The notes beneath the pieces are model-generated. The model was not told the origin of the DNA. It did not search any database and was given only the letters and a program-made list of their open reading frames with translations. Below, one piece after another: positions 1 to 5,800 of a DNA stretch of 5,855 nt (within the stretch, counting starts at the first letter, position 1; each line of letters opens with the position of its first letter). This stretch comes from Vulcanimicrobiota bacterium (GTDB taxonomy: Bacteria; Vulcanimicrobiota; Vulcanimicrobiia; Vulcanimicrobiales; Vulcanimicrobiaceae). The DNA lies in contig JACRTZ010000293.1 in the NCBI GenBank assembly GCA_014304965.1, positions 1-5,855 on the forward strand. Direction: 5' to 3'. The position numbers and the translations under genes are program-made.

Positions 1-1160
1 TCACGGGCGGCACGGACGTCACCGTCAAGTACACGAAGCCCGCGACGCCGGCCGCGATCGCGCGCGCGCTTGAACCGCTCGGCGTCCGCGACGCGCGCGT
101 GACGACGCTCGCGAAGACGGGCGACAACGTGCCGGGCGAACGGTACGTCGTCGAGACGCAGACCGACTTCGGCGACGACACCGTTAAAATCTGGAGCGCG
201 CTCGGCACCGTTGCCCCCGTCGATCGCGCGGAGTCGCAAATCGAAGCCGTCGGTCCGTCGCTCGGCCGCGAATATCTGGTGAAGGCCGGCGAAGCGCTCG
301 TCATCGCGATCGTCATCCAATTCCTCTTCATCGCGTTCCGATTCGGTTGGAATTACATCTTCGGCCAAGTCGTGGTCATCGCGCTCGTGCGCGACGCCCT
401 GATGATGATCGGCATCTACGCCATAGCGCAGCGGCGCGCGGACGATGCGTTCCTCGCCGCCGTGCTGACCGTCATCGGCTATTCGGTGATGGACACGATC
501 GTGATCCTGGACCGGATCCGCGAGAACGTCAAGGTGATGCCGAACGAGCCGTACGACAAGATCGTCAACACCTCGATCTTGCAGACGATGACGCGCTCGT
601 TCAACACCCTTGCGACCGTCGTGATCACGCTCGTCGCGCTGCTGGCGTTCGGCGGCGGATCTTTACAGAATTTCGCTTTCGCGCTCTTGGTCGGTATCTG
701 CTCGGGCGGCTACCATTCGATTTTCTACTCGGCACCGCTCGTGCACGTGATGCGGGAGCGGGAGCAGCGTCGCGCCGAGCGGAGGCGCGTTCGCGAACGG
801 GCGGGCGCATCCGAACGCCCGCGTAGCGTTGCCGAAGCGCGCGCCCAAGCGCGCGCGGCGCAATCGCGGGATGAGATCTTGGCCGCGCGGCGCGAGCGGC
901 GCGAACGCGAAAAGAGCGCGACGCGTAAATCCGGCGGCCCCACCCGCTATCGCAAGCGGCGCGATCAAAGCGCGGGCGGCCTGGCGCTGGACGAACCGTT
1001 ATACGGCGAGAACCTCGAAGACGAGATCGATCCGCTCGACGCGCAGAACGCCGGTTTGCACGACGAGGCGGCGGAACTCGGCCACGAAGAAATTCGCCTC
1101 AATCTCGAAGACGAGGCCGAAGTCGTCGAGTCCGAACCGCGGCCGGCCAAGCACGAGTAA
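1..1160 (+). CDS. secF: Protein translocase subunit SecF, 3' part (5' end outside the window)
   Basis: SecF pairs with SecD in the inner membrane and uses the proton gradient to help SecYEG release and pull exported proteins. Reading starts at base 3 in the middle of the family's FTGG motif, so only TM1 and the N-terminus are missing; 385 residues are visible. A periplasmic P4-type domain comes first, then five membrane segments (about bases 288-345, 357-428, 444-512, 600-653 and 669-749). The motif GYSVMDT...DRIREN lies at 477-530. Its Asp (492-494) and the Arg 34 residues later (594-596) match E. coli Asp213 and Arg247, the proton-relay pair, so the protein should work. The usual Asn before this Asp is Met, and the usual His of the ALxHD motif is Arg (390-392). 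After TM6 the protein carries about 135 charged residues, first Arg/Glu/Ala-rich, then acidic; most SecF proteins end soon after TM6. The GTG at 99 is internal and is not the start. Stop TAA is at 1158-1160. Confidence 0.95.
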   Translation, partial: TGGTDVTVKYTKPATPAAIARALEPLGVRDARVTTLAKTGDNVPGERYVVETQTDFGDDTVKIWSALGTVAPVDRAESQIEAVGPSLGREYLVKAGEALVIAIVIQFLFIAFRFGWNYIFGQVVVIALVRDALMMIGIYAIAQRRADDAFLAAVLTVIGYSVMDTIVILDRIRENVKVMPNEPYDKIVNTSILQTMTRSFNTLATVVITLVALLAFGGGSLQNFAFALLVGICSGGYHSIFYSAPLVHVMREREQRRAERRRVRERAGASERPRSVAEARAQARAAQSRDEILAARRERREREKSATRKSGGPTRYRKRRDQSAGGLALDEPLYGENLEDEIDPLDAQNAGLHDEAAELGHEEIRLNLEDEAEVVESEPRPAKHE

Positions 1161-1165
1161 ACCGC

Positions 1166-1200
1166 AGCAGCTTCCGACGCCAACGCCGTCGGAAGCTGCT
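1166..1200 (+). terminator. Stem-loop behind secF, probable intrinsic terminator
   Basis: A perfect 14-bp inverted repeat: AGCAGCTTCCGACG (1166-1179) and CGTCGGAAGCTGCT (1187-1200), with a 7-nt loop. It starts 5 nt after the secF stop. The right arm runs into only a short T tract (1200-1202), so it is a weak-tailed terminator at best. It could also stabilise the secF mRNA 3' end or attenuate read-through into the helicase gene. A perfect 14-bp stem is far beyond chance, so the structure itself is secure; its role as a terminator is inferred from position. Confidence 0.6.
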
Positions 1201-1234
1201 TTCGAACGGCTCCTCGAGACGTTCGACTCCGGCG

Positions 1235-1248
1235 GTCCGCCGGCGGAC
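1235..1248. repeat. 14-bp perfect palindrome upstream of the helicase start
   Basis: GTCCGCCGGCGGAC equals its own reverse complement. It lies between the secF stem-loop and the GTG at 1267, ending 18 nt before that GTG. It could be an operator or an mRNA fold near the start site. In DNA this GC-rich about one such palindrome is expected by chance in a window of this size, and the same bases read as ordinary Gly-Pro-Pro-Ala codons in the helicase frame. Confidence 0.3.
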
Positions 1249-1266
1249 GCCGAGACGCGAGCGTTC

Positions 1267-3111
1267 GTGGGCGCGCTATTCGCCCGCAAGGCGGAATTTC
1301 TCTCGCGGGAGCCGTTCGCCAACATCGGCGAAAGCGACGCGTTCAACACGAAGATCGTCGGCGTATCGTTTGGGCGCCGTCAGGATGCGGTAGCCGGTCT
1401 GCTGCCGGGAACATCCCTCGATTTGGTGCGTGAGCCTGAAAACGAAAAAGACCCGAACGCCATCGCGGTCCGCTTCGGTCAGTTGCAGCTGGGCTACATT
1501 CGCGCCGCGATCGCCAAGCAGCTGGTCCCGAACATCGACGCGGGGGACCGCTATAGCGCGGTCGCCGAGCACATCACGGGCGGCGGCGACAAACACGTCG
1601 GCGTCAACATTGCCGTTCGGCGCCATCGCCGCGCACCGCCGCGCGTTTTGGCCGTCGCGGGAATCGAAGGCAAAGGCACTGTCGCCGCCGACGAGCTGCG
1701 ACGCGCGCTGATCGGCGACCGCCCGATCCGCGAGCAGCAGCAGGCGGTGCTCGAGCGCGTCGCGGCCGGACGGAACACGCTCGCAGTCTTTGGGACCGGC
1801 CGCGGCAAGTCGCTGTGTTTTCAGCTTCCCGCCGGCGAGCGCGCGCTTCGCCGGGGCGAGAAAACGCTCGTGTTCTATCCTCTTCGGGCGCTTGCAAACG
1901 ATCAGTACGATGCGCTGAGCCGGCGCTTCGAGCCGTTCGGCATCCGCCTTTTCCGGGCGAACGGCTCGATCGGCGGAGAAGAACGCGCCGCGCTCGACGC
2001 CGCGCTGCAGGACGGGGCATGGGATATCGTGATGGCGACGCCGGAATTCGCTACGTACCATCGCGCTGCGTTCGCTCGGCCGCAGAACCTCCCGTCGCTC
2101 GTCGTGGTGGACGAAGCGCATCATCTCTTCGAATCGCGGCACCGTCAAGCGTACGCCGCCTTCGGCGAGTTGCTTGACGCACTTGGAAGGCCGCAAGTGC
2201 TCGCGCTGACCGCGACCGCGCGCGAAGATGCATTCAGGCACATCCGTAAGGCGCTCGCGATCGACGCTTGGGTGATCGATCCCACCGTCCGCGAGAATCT
2301 GCGGTTGGTGGAAGCGCGGGGCATCAAGGACAAAATCGCGTACATGGAACGCGAACTCGACGGCGACGGCAAAGCGATCATCTATTGCAATTCGCGTCCC
2401 GAAACGGTAAAAGTCGCGGAGCGATTACGGCGCACATTCGGGGACGTCGTCGCCTTTTACCACGCCGGCGTGCCCGCGGCCGAACGCGGGGCGATCGAAG
2501 AATTCTTCCGCGCAGGCGCGTTGCGCGTGATCGTGGCGACGACCGCTTTCGGAGAAGGCATCGACTTGCCCGACGTGCGCAACGTGGTCCTGTACCACCT
2601 CAACTTTGCATTCACGGAATTCAACCAGCAAGCGGGCCGCGCGGGGCGCGACGGCGACCCTGCGCGCATCCATCTCCTGTACGGGGAGGCGGACCGCCGC
2701 ATCAACGACTTCATCATTTCGCGCGACGCGCCGTCGCTCGCCGTGCTGCGCGAACTTTATCGCGGCATGCGCAATCTCTCGCAGCTCGACGTGCTGCGCA
2801 TGTCCTTTGCCGATATCGCCGCGACGCTGGATCACGACATGGTCGCCGACGGAACGGTGTCGTCGGCGGTAAAGATCTGGGAAGAGGCGGGTTTGGTCGA
2901 TTCGGGCCGGGACGACGACGGGCGTTTCGTGCGATTCTTGGAGTTCGAAGGCAAAGTCGATCTCACCAAGACGACGCGGTTTGCCGAAGGCGAAGCCGAA
3001 CGCGAAAGTTTCGAGCGGTTTTGCAAGCTCGCGCTCGAGGCCGACGTCGCGTCGCTCGAATCCGTCGTCAATCGTCCGATCTATCCCGACCGGATCGCGC
3101 TGCGGTCCTAG
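1267..3111 (+). CDS. HIRAN-domain RecQ-like ATP-dependent DNA helicase
   Basis: Predicted 614-residue superfamily 2 DNA helicase, probably acting on repair or stalled-replication intermediates in the cytoplasm. Residues about 28-118 form a HIRAN domain (KIVGVSFGRRQ, then REPENEKDPNAIAV and LGYI), a fold that in HLTF binds 3' single-strand DNA ends. The helicase core follows: Q-motif region REQQQAV, Walker A GTGRGKS (176-182), motif Ia YPLRALANDQ, DEAH (282-285), ALTATA (313-318), motif V TTAFGEGIDLPDVR, and motif VI QQAGRAGRDG (454-463). About 150 residues remain, including a winged-helix-like stretch (507-545). RecQ's CISQWGHDFR aromatic loop after DEAH is absent, and there is no Cys cluster for the RecQ zinc domain. 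GTG 1267 is the only usual start codon between the secF stop and the HIRAN domain, but its ribosome site is poor and the frame is open back to 829 inside secF. Stop TAG is at 3109-3111. Function is sure at the helicase level; the exact role is unknown. Confidence 0.9.
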   Translation: MGALFARKAEFLSREPFANIGESDAFNTKIVGVSFGRRQDAVAGLLPGTSLDLVREPENEKDPNAIAVRFGQLQLGYIRAAIAKQLVPNIDAGDRYSAVAEHITGGGDKHVGVNIAVRRHRRAPPRVLAVAGIEGKGTVAADELRRALIGDRPIREQQQAVLERVAAGRNTLAVFGTGRGKSLCFQLPAGERALRRGEKTLVFYPLRALANDQYDALSRRFEPFGIRLFRANGSIGGEERAALDAALQDGAWDIVMATPEFATYHRAAFARPQNLPSLVVVDEAHHLFESRHRQAYAAFGELLDALGRPQVLALTATAREDAFRHIRKALAIDAWVIDPTVRENLRLVEARGIKDKIAYMERELDGDGKAIIYCNSRPETVKVAERLRRTFGDVVAFYHAGVPAAERGAIEEFFRAGALRVIVATTAFGEGIDLPDVRNVVLYHLNFAFTEFNQQAGRAGRDGDPARIHLLYGEADRRINDFIISRDAPSLAVLRELYRGMRNLSQLDVLRMSFADIAATLDHDMVADGTVSSAVKIWEEAGLVDSGRDDDGRFVRFLEFEGKVDLTKTTRFAEGEAERESFERFCKLALEADVASLESVVNRPIYPDRIALRS

Positions 3112-3120
3112 GCGACAGGG

Positions 3121-3639
3121 GTGCAGTTCGCGACGGAACGGCTGATCCTCAAAGCGGCGACGCCCGAACTCTCGTGTGCCGACCTCGAGGACCGGAAGCG
3201 CTTCGCGCAGCTGCTCGAAGCCGCGGTACCCGACGATTGGCCGCCGGAGATTTTCGACGACGCGGCTCGACATTTTTTCACGAAGCAACTCGAGCTGCAA
3301 CCCGGCGACGCCGGCTGGTGGCACTGGTATCTCGTCGTCACCGATCCCGTGCCGACGCTCGTGGGCACGGGCGGCTTCGGCGGCGGGCCCGACGCGAACG
3401 GCACGATCGTTACCGGCTATTCGCTCTTGCCCGCGCACCAGGGGCGGGGCTACGGCACCGAAGCGGTTGCCGCGCTCGTCACCTGGGCGTTCCGCGAGCC
3501 TGCGGTGCGATGCATCGCGGCCGAGACCTATTCGCACTTGCTGCCCTCGATCCGTCTGCTCGAAAAACTCGCGTTTCGGCCCGCGGGCGCGGGGGAAACG
3601 CCCGGCACGTTGCGCTTCGAGCGCCTTCGCACGGAATGA
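3121..3639 (+). CDS. GNAT-family N-acetyltransferase, RimJ/RimL type
   Basis: A 172-residue protein predicted to transfer an acetyl group from acetyl-CoA to an amine; the substrate is not evident (ribosomal-protein N-termini, other proteins and small molecules all occur in this family). The N-terminus has the typical TERLIL strand. The acetyl-CoA pyrophosphate loop is QGRGYG (residues 107-112), after GYSLLPAH and before the helix GTEAVAALVTWAF. The C-terminal SIRLLEKLAF (143-152) matches the family's SIRxLEKxGF, but the Asn usually three residues before this Ser is Leu. GTG 3121 is the first start codon after the helicase stop and fits the family N-terminus, although the AGGG upstream touches it, leaving no normal spacing. 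It lies 9 nt behind the helicase and in the same frame, so the two are probably co-transcribed and translationally coupled. Stop TGA is at 3637-3639. Confidence 0.85.
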   Translation: MQFATERLILKAATPELSCADLEDRKRFAQLLEAAVPDDWPPEIFDDAARHFFTKQLELQPGDAGWWHWYLVVTDPVPTLVGTGGFGGGPDANGTIVTGYSLLPAHQGRGYGTEAVAALVTWAFREPAVRCIAAETYSHLLPSIRLLEKLAFRPAGAGETPGTLRFERLRTE

Positions 3640-3737
3640 CGGAAAGAGTCCGAGCCGCATGCTCTCGTGTTCTGACGAGAATCGTGAAACGAGGAGAACG
3701 CCTGGGAGCAGGCAAGGACATCGCGTACGTCATTTTC
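3640..3737 (+). other. Intergenic leader upstream of aqpZ with small hairpins
   Basis: Two short stem-loops are visible: TCTCGT (3663-3668) with ACGAGA (3675-3680) around a 6-nt loop, and GCCTG (3700-3704) with CAGGC (3709-3713) around GGAG. Neither is followed by a T tract, so they are not convincing terminators for the acetyltransferase gene. No convincing -35/-10 pair is visible. The region probably belongs to the aqpZ 5' untranslated sequence and may hold its promoter. Confidence 0.25.
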
Positions 3738-3743
3738 GGAGGT
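3738..3743 (+). promoter_or_regulatory. Ribosome binding site of aqpZ
   Basis: GGAGGT, with 6 nt between GGAGG and ATG 3749, is an ideal Shine-Dalgarno. A second purine run, TAGGAG, lies between it and the ATG. This is the strongest translation signal on the plus strand here and fixes the aqpZ start. Confidence 0.75.
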
Positions 3744-3748
3744 AGGAG

Positions 3749-4501
3749 ATGTCGCTTTCCAAGCGGTGCGCGGCCGAAGCCTTCGGGACATTTTGGCTGG
3801 TGTTCGGCGGGTGCGGCAGCGCCGTGCTCGCGGCCGGCTTTGCACTGCCGGGAGCGCCGCCGCTCGGCATCGGTTTTGCCGGCGTCGCCCTCGCCTTTGG
3901 TCTGACGCTCATGACCATGGTGTACGCCATCGGTCCGATTTCGGGCTGTCACATCAACCCGGCGGTAACGGTTGGCCTGTGGGCCGCGAAACGCTTTCCC
4001 GCAAAAGAAATTCTGCCGTACTGGATCGCACAAGTCGCCGGCGGTCTGATCGCGGGCGGCGTCCTGTTTGCCGTCGCGAGCGGCGCCGCCGGCTTCGACG
4101 TGCATAAGGGTTTCGCGAGCAACGGTTACGGGCTACACTCGCCTGGCGGCTACGGCGTGATGGCGGCGATCGTTGCCGAGTTCGTCTTGACGTTCATGTT
4201 TTTGTTCATCATTCTCGCCTCAACCGAGAAGCGCGCGCCGGCGGGTTTTGCCGGAATCGCGATCGGTTTCGCGCTGACGCTCATCCATTTGATCAGCATT
4301 CCCGTGGACAACACGTCGGTGAACCCCGCGCGCAGCACGGGCGTCGCGCTGTTTGCGGGCGGCGATTTCATCGCGCAACTGTGGCTGTTTTGGATCGTGC
4401 CGCTGATCGGTGCGGCCGTCGCCGGCTTCGCGTACAGCGCGCTATTCGCCGAGCAGCCGGACGAACGGCTCGAGCGCGAGCGGCTCTCGCGAAACGCGTG
4501 A
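3749..4501 (+). CDS. aqpZ: Aquaporin Z (water channel, MIP family)
   Basis: A 250-residue inner-membrane channel for rapid water movement during osmotic change; E. coli AqpZ is slightly shorter (231 residues). Six membrane segments and two half-helices are apparent. The first NPA motif is at residues 70-72 (SGCHINPAVT) and the second at 192-194 (NTSVNPARSTG). The four selectivity-filter residues of E. coli AqpZ (Phe43, His174, Thr183, Arg189) are matched by Phe50, His180, Thr189 and Arg195, which argues for a water channel rather than a glycerol facilitator. The family's GCGSAVLAAG follows the first helix. Small differences are Cys67 next to the first NPA half-helix, Pro63 where E. coli has His, and a polar, charged C-terminal tail (EQPDERLERERLS). 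ATG 3749 is supported by a strong Shine-Dalgarno. The gene converges on the minus-strand peptidase gene with 10 nt between stops. Confidence 0.95.
   Translation: MSLSKRCAAEAFGTFWLVFGGCGSAVLAAGFALPGAPPLGIGFAGVALAFGLTLMTMVYAIGPISGCHINPAVTVGLWAAKRFPAKEILPYWIAQVAGGLIAGGVLFAVASGAAGFDVHKGFASNGYGLHSPGGYGVMAAIVAEFVLTFMFLFIILASTEKRAPAGFAGIAIGFALTLIHLISIPVDNTSVNPARSTGVALFAGGDFIAQLWLFWIVPLIGAAVAGFAYSALFAEQPDERLERERLSRNA
4475..4491. repeat. Short inverted repeat at the 3' end of aqpZ
   Basis: CGCGAG (4475-4480) and CTCGCG (4486-4491) could form a 6-bp stem with a 5-nt loop, inside the last codons of aqpZ and close to the convergent gene end. There is no T tract on either strand. It may be only a by-product of Arg/Glu codons; I list it because it is the only candidate for ending transcription between two genes whose stops are 10 nt apart. 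Confidence 0.2.
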
Positions 4502-4511
4502 GCGAAACGGA

Positions 4512-5741
4512 CTAGGCGAGCACGCCCGCAAGGGCCGCTCCGCCGACGCGGCGGTAGAAGGCGTTGTCGGTTTCGCTGATCGCCGGAGCCCACGCGTCTA
4601 CTTGGCGCGGCGTGACCGGGAAGTGCACCGTCGGGCCGACGGCGTCGCTGTAGTCGCTGCCGCCGAACGGCGCGAAGCCGTCGCTTTCGTCGTGAGCGAG
4701 CACGAGCGCGCGGACGCCGGCGACTGCGTTTTGCGCGGCCGACCGTACGGCGGCGCCCAGCCGTCCGTCGTGCGCCAGCGTATCGTAGAGGGCGAGAGCC
4801 GGGCGGTCGGCGTGCCACGGCATGCCGGCCGAGTGCGGAAAGCGTACCATTCCGTCGATCGCCCGGGCATCTTCGCGGACGATCGCCCGTGCCGAACGGT
4901 CTTGCGCGGCCGAACCCAGGGCGGCGTTGAGCGCTGCGACGCCGGACTCCATATGGCCGATCTTTTCGGCGTCGAGGTCGAGCACGTCGAAGGCCGCCGC
5001 CGGCCCGAAGGGATGCGCCGCGCTTCCGTACTCCGTCGTCATGACGCGATCCACGACCGCTTTCGCCATCGCCGCGGGATCGTTCGGGTGCCGTTCTATG
5101 TCGGCGGCGACGCCGGACGGAACGCCGGGCGCGAGCATCGTCTCGGGCGAGGCGGCGAGATAGCGCACGCCGGCGTGTGAGAGCGCCGAAGCGAAGCCGA
5201 GCGTCGCCATCAAACACTGGTTCGCGACGACCCCGTCGACGCGGCGGCCGGCATCTTCGGTATGCGCCGCGGCGTGTAACGCGACGCCGTCGGCGATGGC
5301 GGCCGCCATGTCGTCTTCGCGCATGACGCCGCGATAAGCGTCGGCTTCGAGGCCGCCGCCGTCGCCGGCGCCGTGATCCACGAGATCGATCCACGTCTGG
5401 GTCGCGTGCGAGCGCTGCGCCTGGTCGAGCGTCAGCGCGACGAAACGCGCGAGGTTCGCGCGCGACGCCATGTCGTGCGGAGCCGATACGTCCATCCGGC
5501 CGGACATCGTCCCATCGCGCAATACATACGTAAAGGTGCGCAAAGCGCCGTCGGGCGGGCCGAAGCCCTCGCGTTTGGTCGTATCCTCGACTGTGAATTC
5601 GACACGGCGATCGGCCGCACTCGTTTCAAGCGCCTGGTTGAGGACGCGCGCTTGCACGTCGTCGAGATTGTTGTCGCCGTCCCGATAGATGCCGAACTCG
5701 AGCGTGCGCGTACGCCGCTCGACCGAACCCGCTGCCGTCAT
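4512..5741 (-). CDS. Clostripain-family (peptidase C11) cysteine peptidase
   Basis: A 409-residue protein of the caspase-like clostripain fold, whose members cleave proteins with a His-Cys dyad; clostripain itself cuts after Arg. The first strand and family signature LEFGIYRDGDNNLDD are at residues 14-28. The catalytic His is probably His123 in DLVDHGAGDGG (codon at 5373-5375), and the nucleophile Cys176 in ANQCLMATLG (codon at 5214-5216), followed by the family's RYLAASPETM. The Glu often found shortly after the Cys-Leu-Met is Gly here. Length suits the family. The N-terminus has no hydrophobic segment, so no signal peptide or lipobox is visible, although many relatives are exported. ATG 5741 is supported by GGGAGG 6 nt upstream. 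Stop TAG is at 4512-4514. The gene converges on aqpZ. The family call is good; specificity and target are unknown. Confidence 0.85.
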   Translation of the reverse strand: MTAAGSVERRTRTLEFGIYRDGDNNLDDVQARVLNQALETSAADRRVEFTVEDTTKREGFGPPDGALRTFTYVLRDGTMSGRMDVSAPHDMASRANLARFVALTLDQAQRSHATQTWIDLVDHGAGDGGGLEADAYRGVMREDDMAAAIADGVALHAAAHTEDAGRRVDGVVANQCLMATLGFASALSHAGVRYLAASPETMLAPGVPSGVAADIERHPNDPAAMAKAVVDRVMTTEYGSAAHPFGPAAAFDVLDLDAEKIGHMESGVAALNAALGSAAQDRSARAIVREDARAIDGMVRFPHSAGMPWHADRPALALYDTLAHDGRLGAAVRSAAQNAVAGVRALVLAHDESDGFAPFGGSDYSDAVGPTVHFPVTPRQVDAWAPAISETDNAFYRRVGGAALAGVLA

Positions 5742-5747
5742 ACATTA

Positions 5748-5753
5748 CCTCCC
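5748..5753 (-). promoter_or_regulatory. Ribosome binding site of the clostripain-family gene
   Basis: On the minus strand GGGAGG precedes ATG 5741 by 6 nt. It supports this start and so supports a native protein without a signal peptide. No convincing promoter is visible in the 59 nt between this gene and the putative stop at 5801, which leaves co-transcription with an upstream minus-strand gene possible. Confidence 0.7.
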
Positions 5754-5800
5754 GAAGACGCTGCGGCGTATATCCGCGCGGCTTGAGGAGATCGTCTAGA

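Noticed and set aside
1158..1162. Programmed +1 frameshift fusing SecF to the helicase
   Set aside because: The frames would allow it, but there is no recognised slippery motif, a hairpin follows at once, and a membrane translocase-helicase fusion has no precedent I know. Kept only as a minor option in the start-site finding.
829..1266. The N-terminal 146 codons of the open frame that contains the helicase
   Set aside because: They overlap the SecF tail, are Arg/Ser/Thr-rich as expected of a shadow frame, and cross the secF stem-loop. SecF is clearly the coding frame here, so the helicase start was moved to GTG 1267.
1276..2241. A 321-codon open frame on the minus strand
   Set aside because: It is antisense to the HIRAN domain and first helicase motifs, with no recognisable domain.
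2425..3660. A 411-codon open frame on the minus strand
   Set aside because: It is antisense to the helicase and acetyltransferase, with shadow-type composition and no family motif; long antisense frames are normal in GC-rich DNA.
3663..3713. Riboswitch or other structured RNA ahead of aqpZ
   Set aside because: The two hairpins have only 6 and 5 bp and match no riboswitch family I recognise.
2268..3905. A 545-codon open frame on the plus strand
   Set aside because: It is extremely Arg-rich, has no recognisable motif, and overlaps the helicase, the acetyltransferase and the start of aqpZ, all of which have clear family motifs.
4410..5180. A 256-codon plus-strand open frame behind aqpZ
   Set aside because: It overlaps the end of aqpZ and is antisense to the clostripain-family gene, which has catalytic motifs and a good ribosome site.
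4150..5394. A 414-codon minus-strand open frame, very rich in Arg
   Set aside because: It overlaps the clostripain-family gene in another frame and runs antisense into aqpZ; the long Arg runs are frame-shifted GC-rich codons.
5764..5781. Inverted repeat around TATAT upstream of the peptidase gene
   Set aside because: The arms pair imperfectly, and no matching promoter element with normal spacing is visible.
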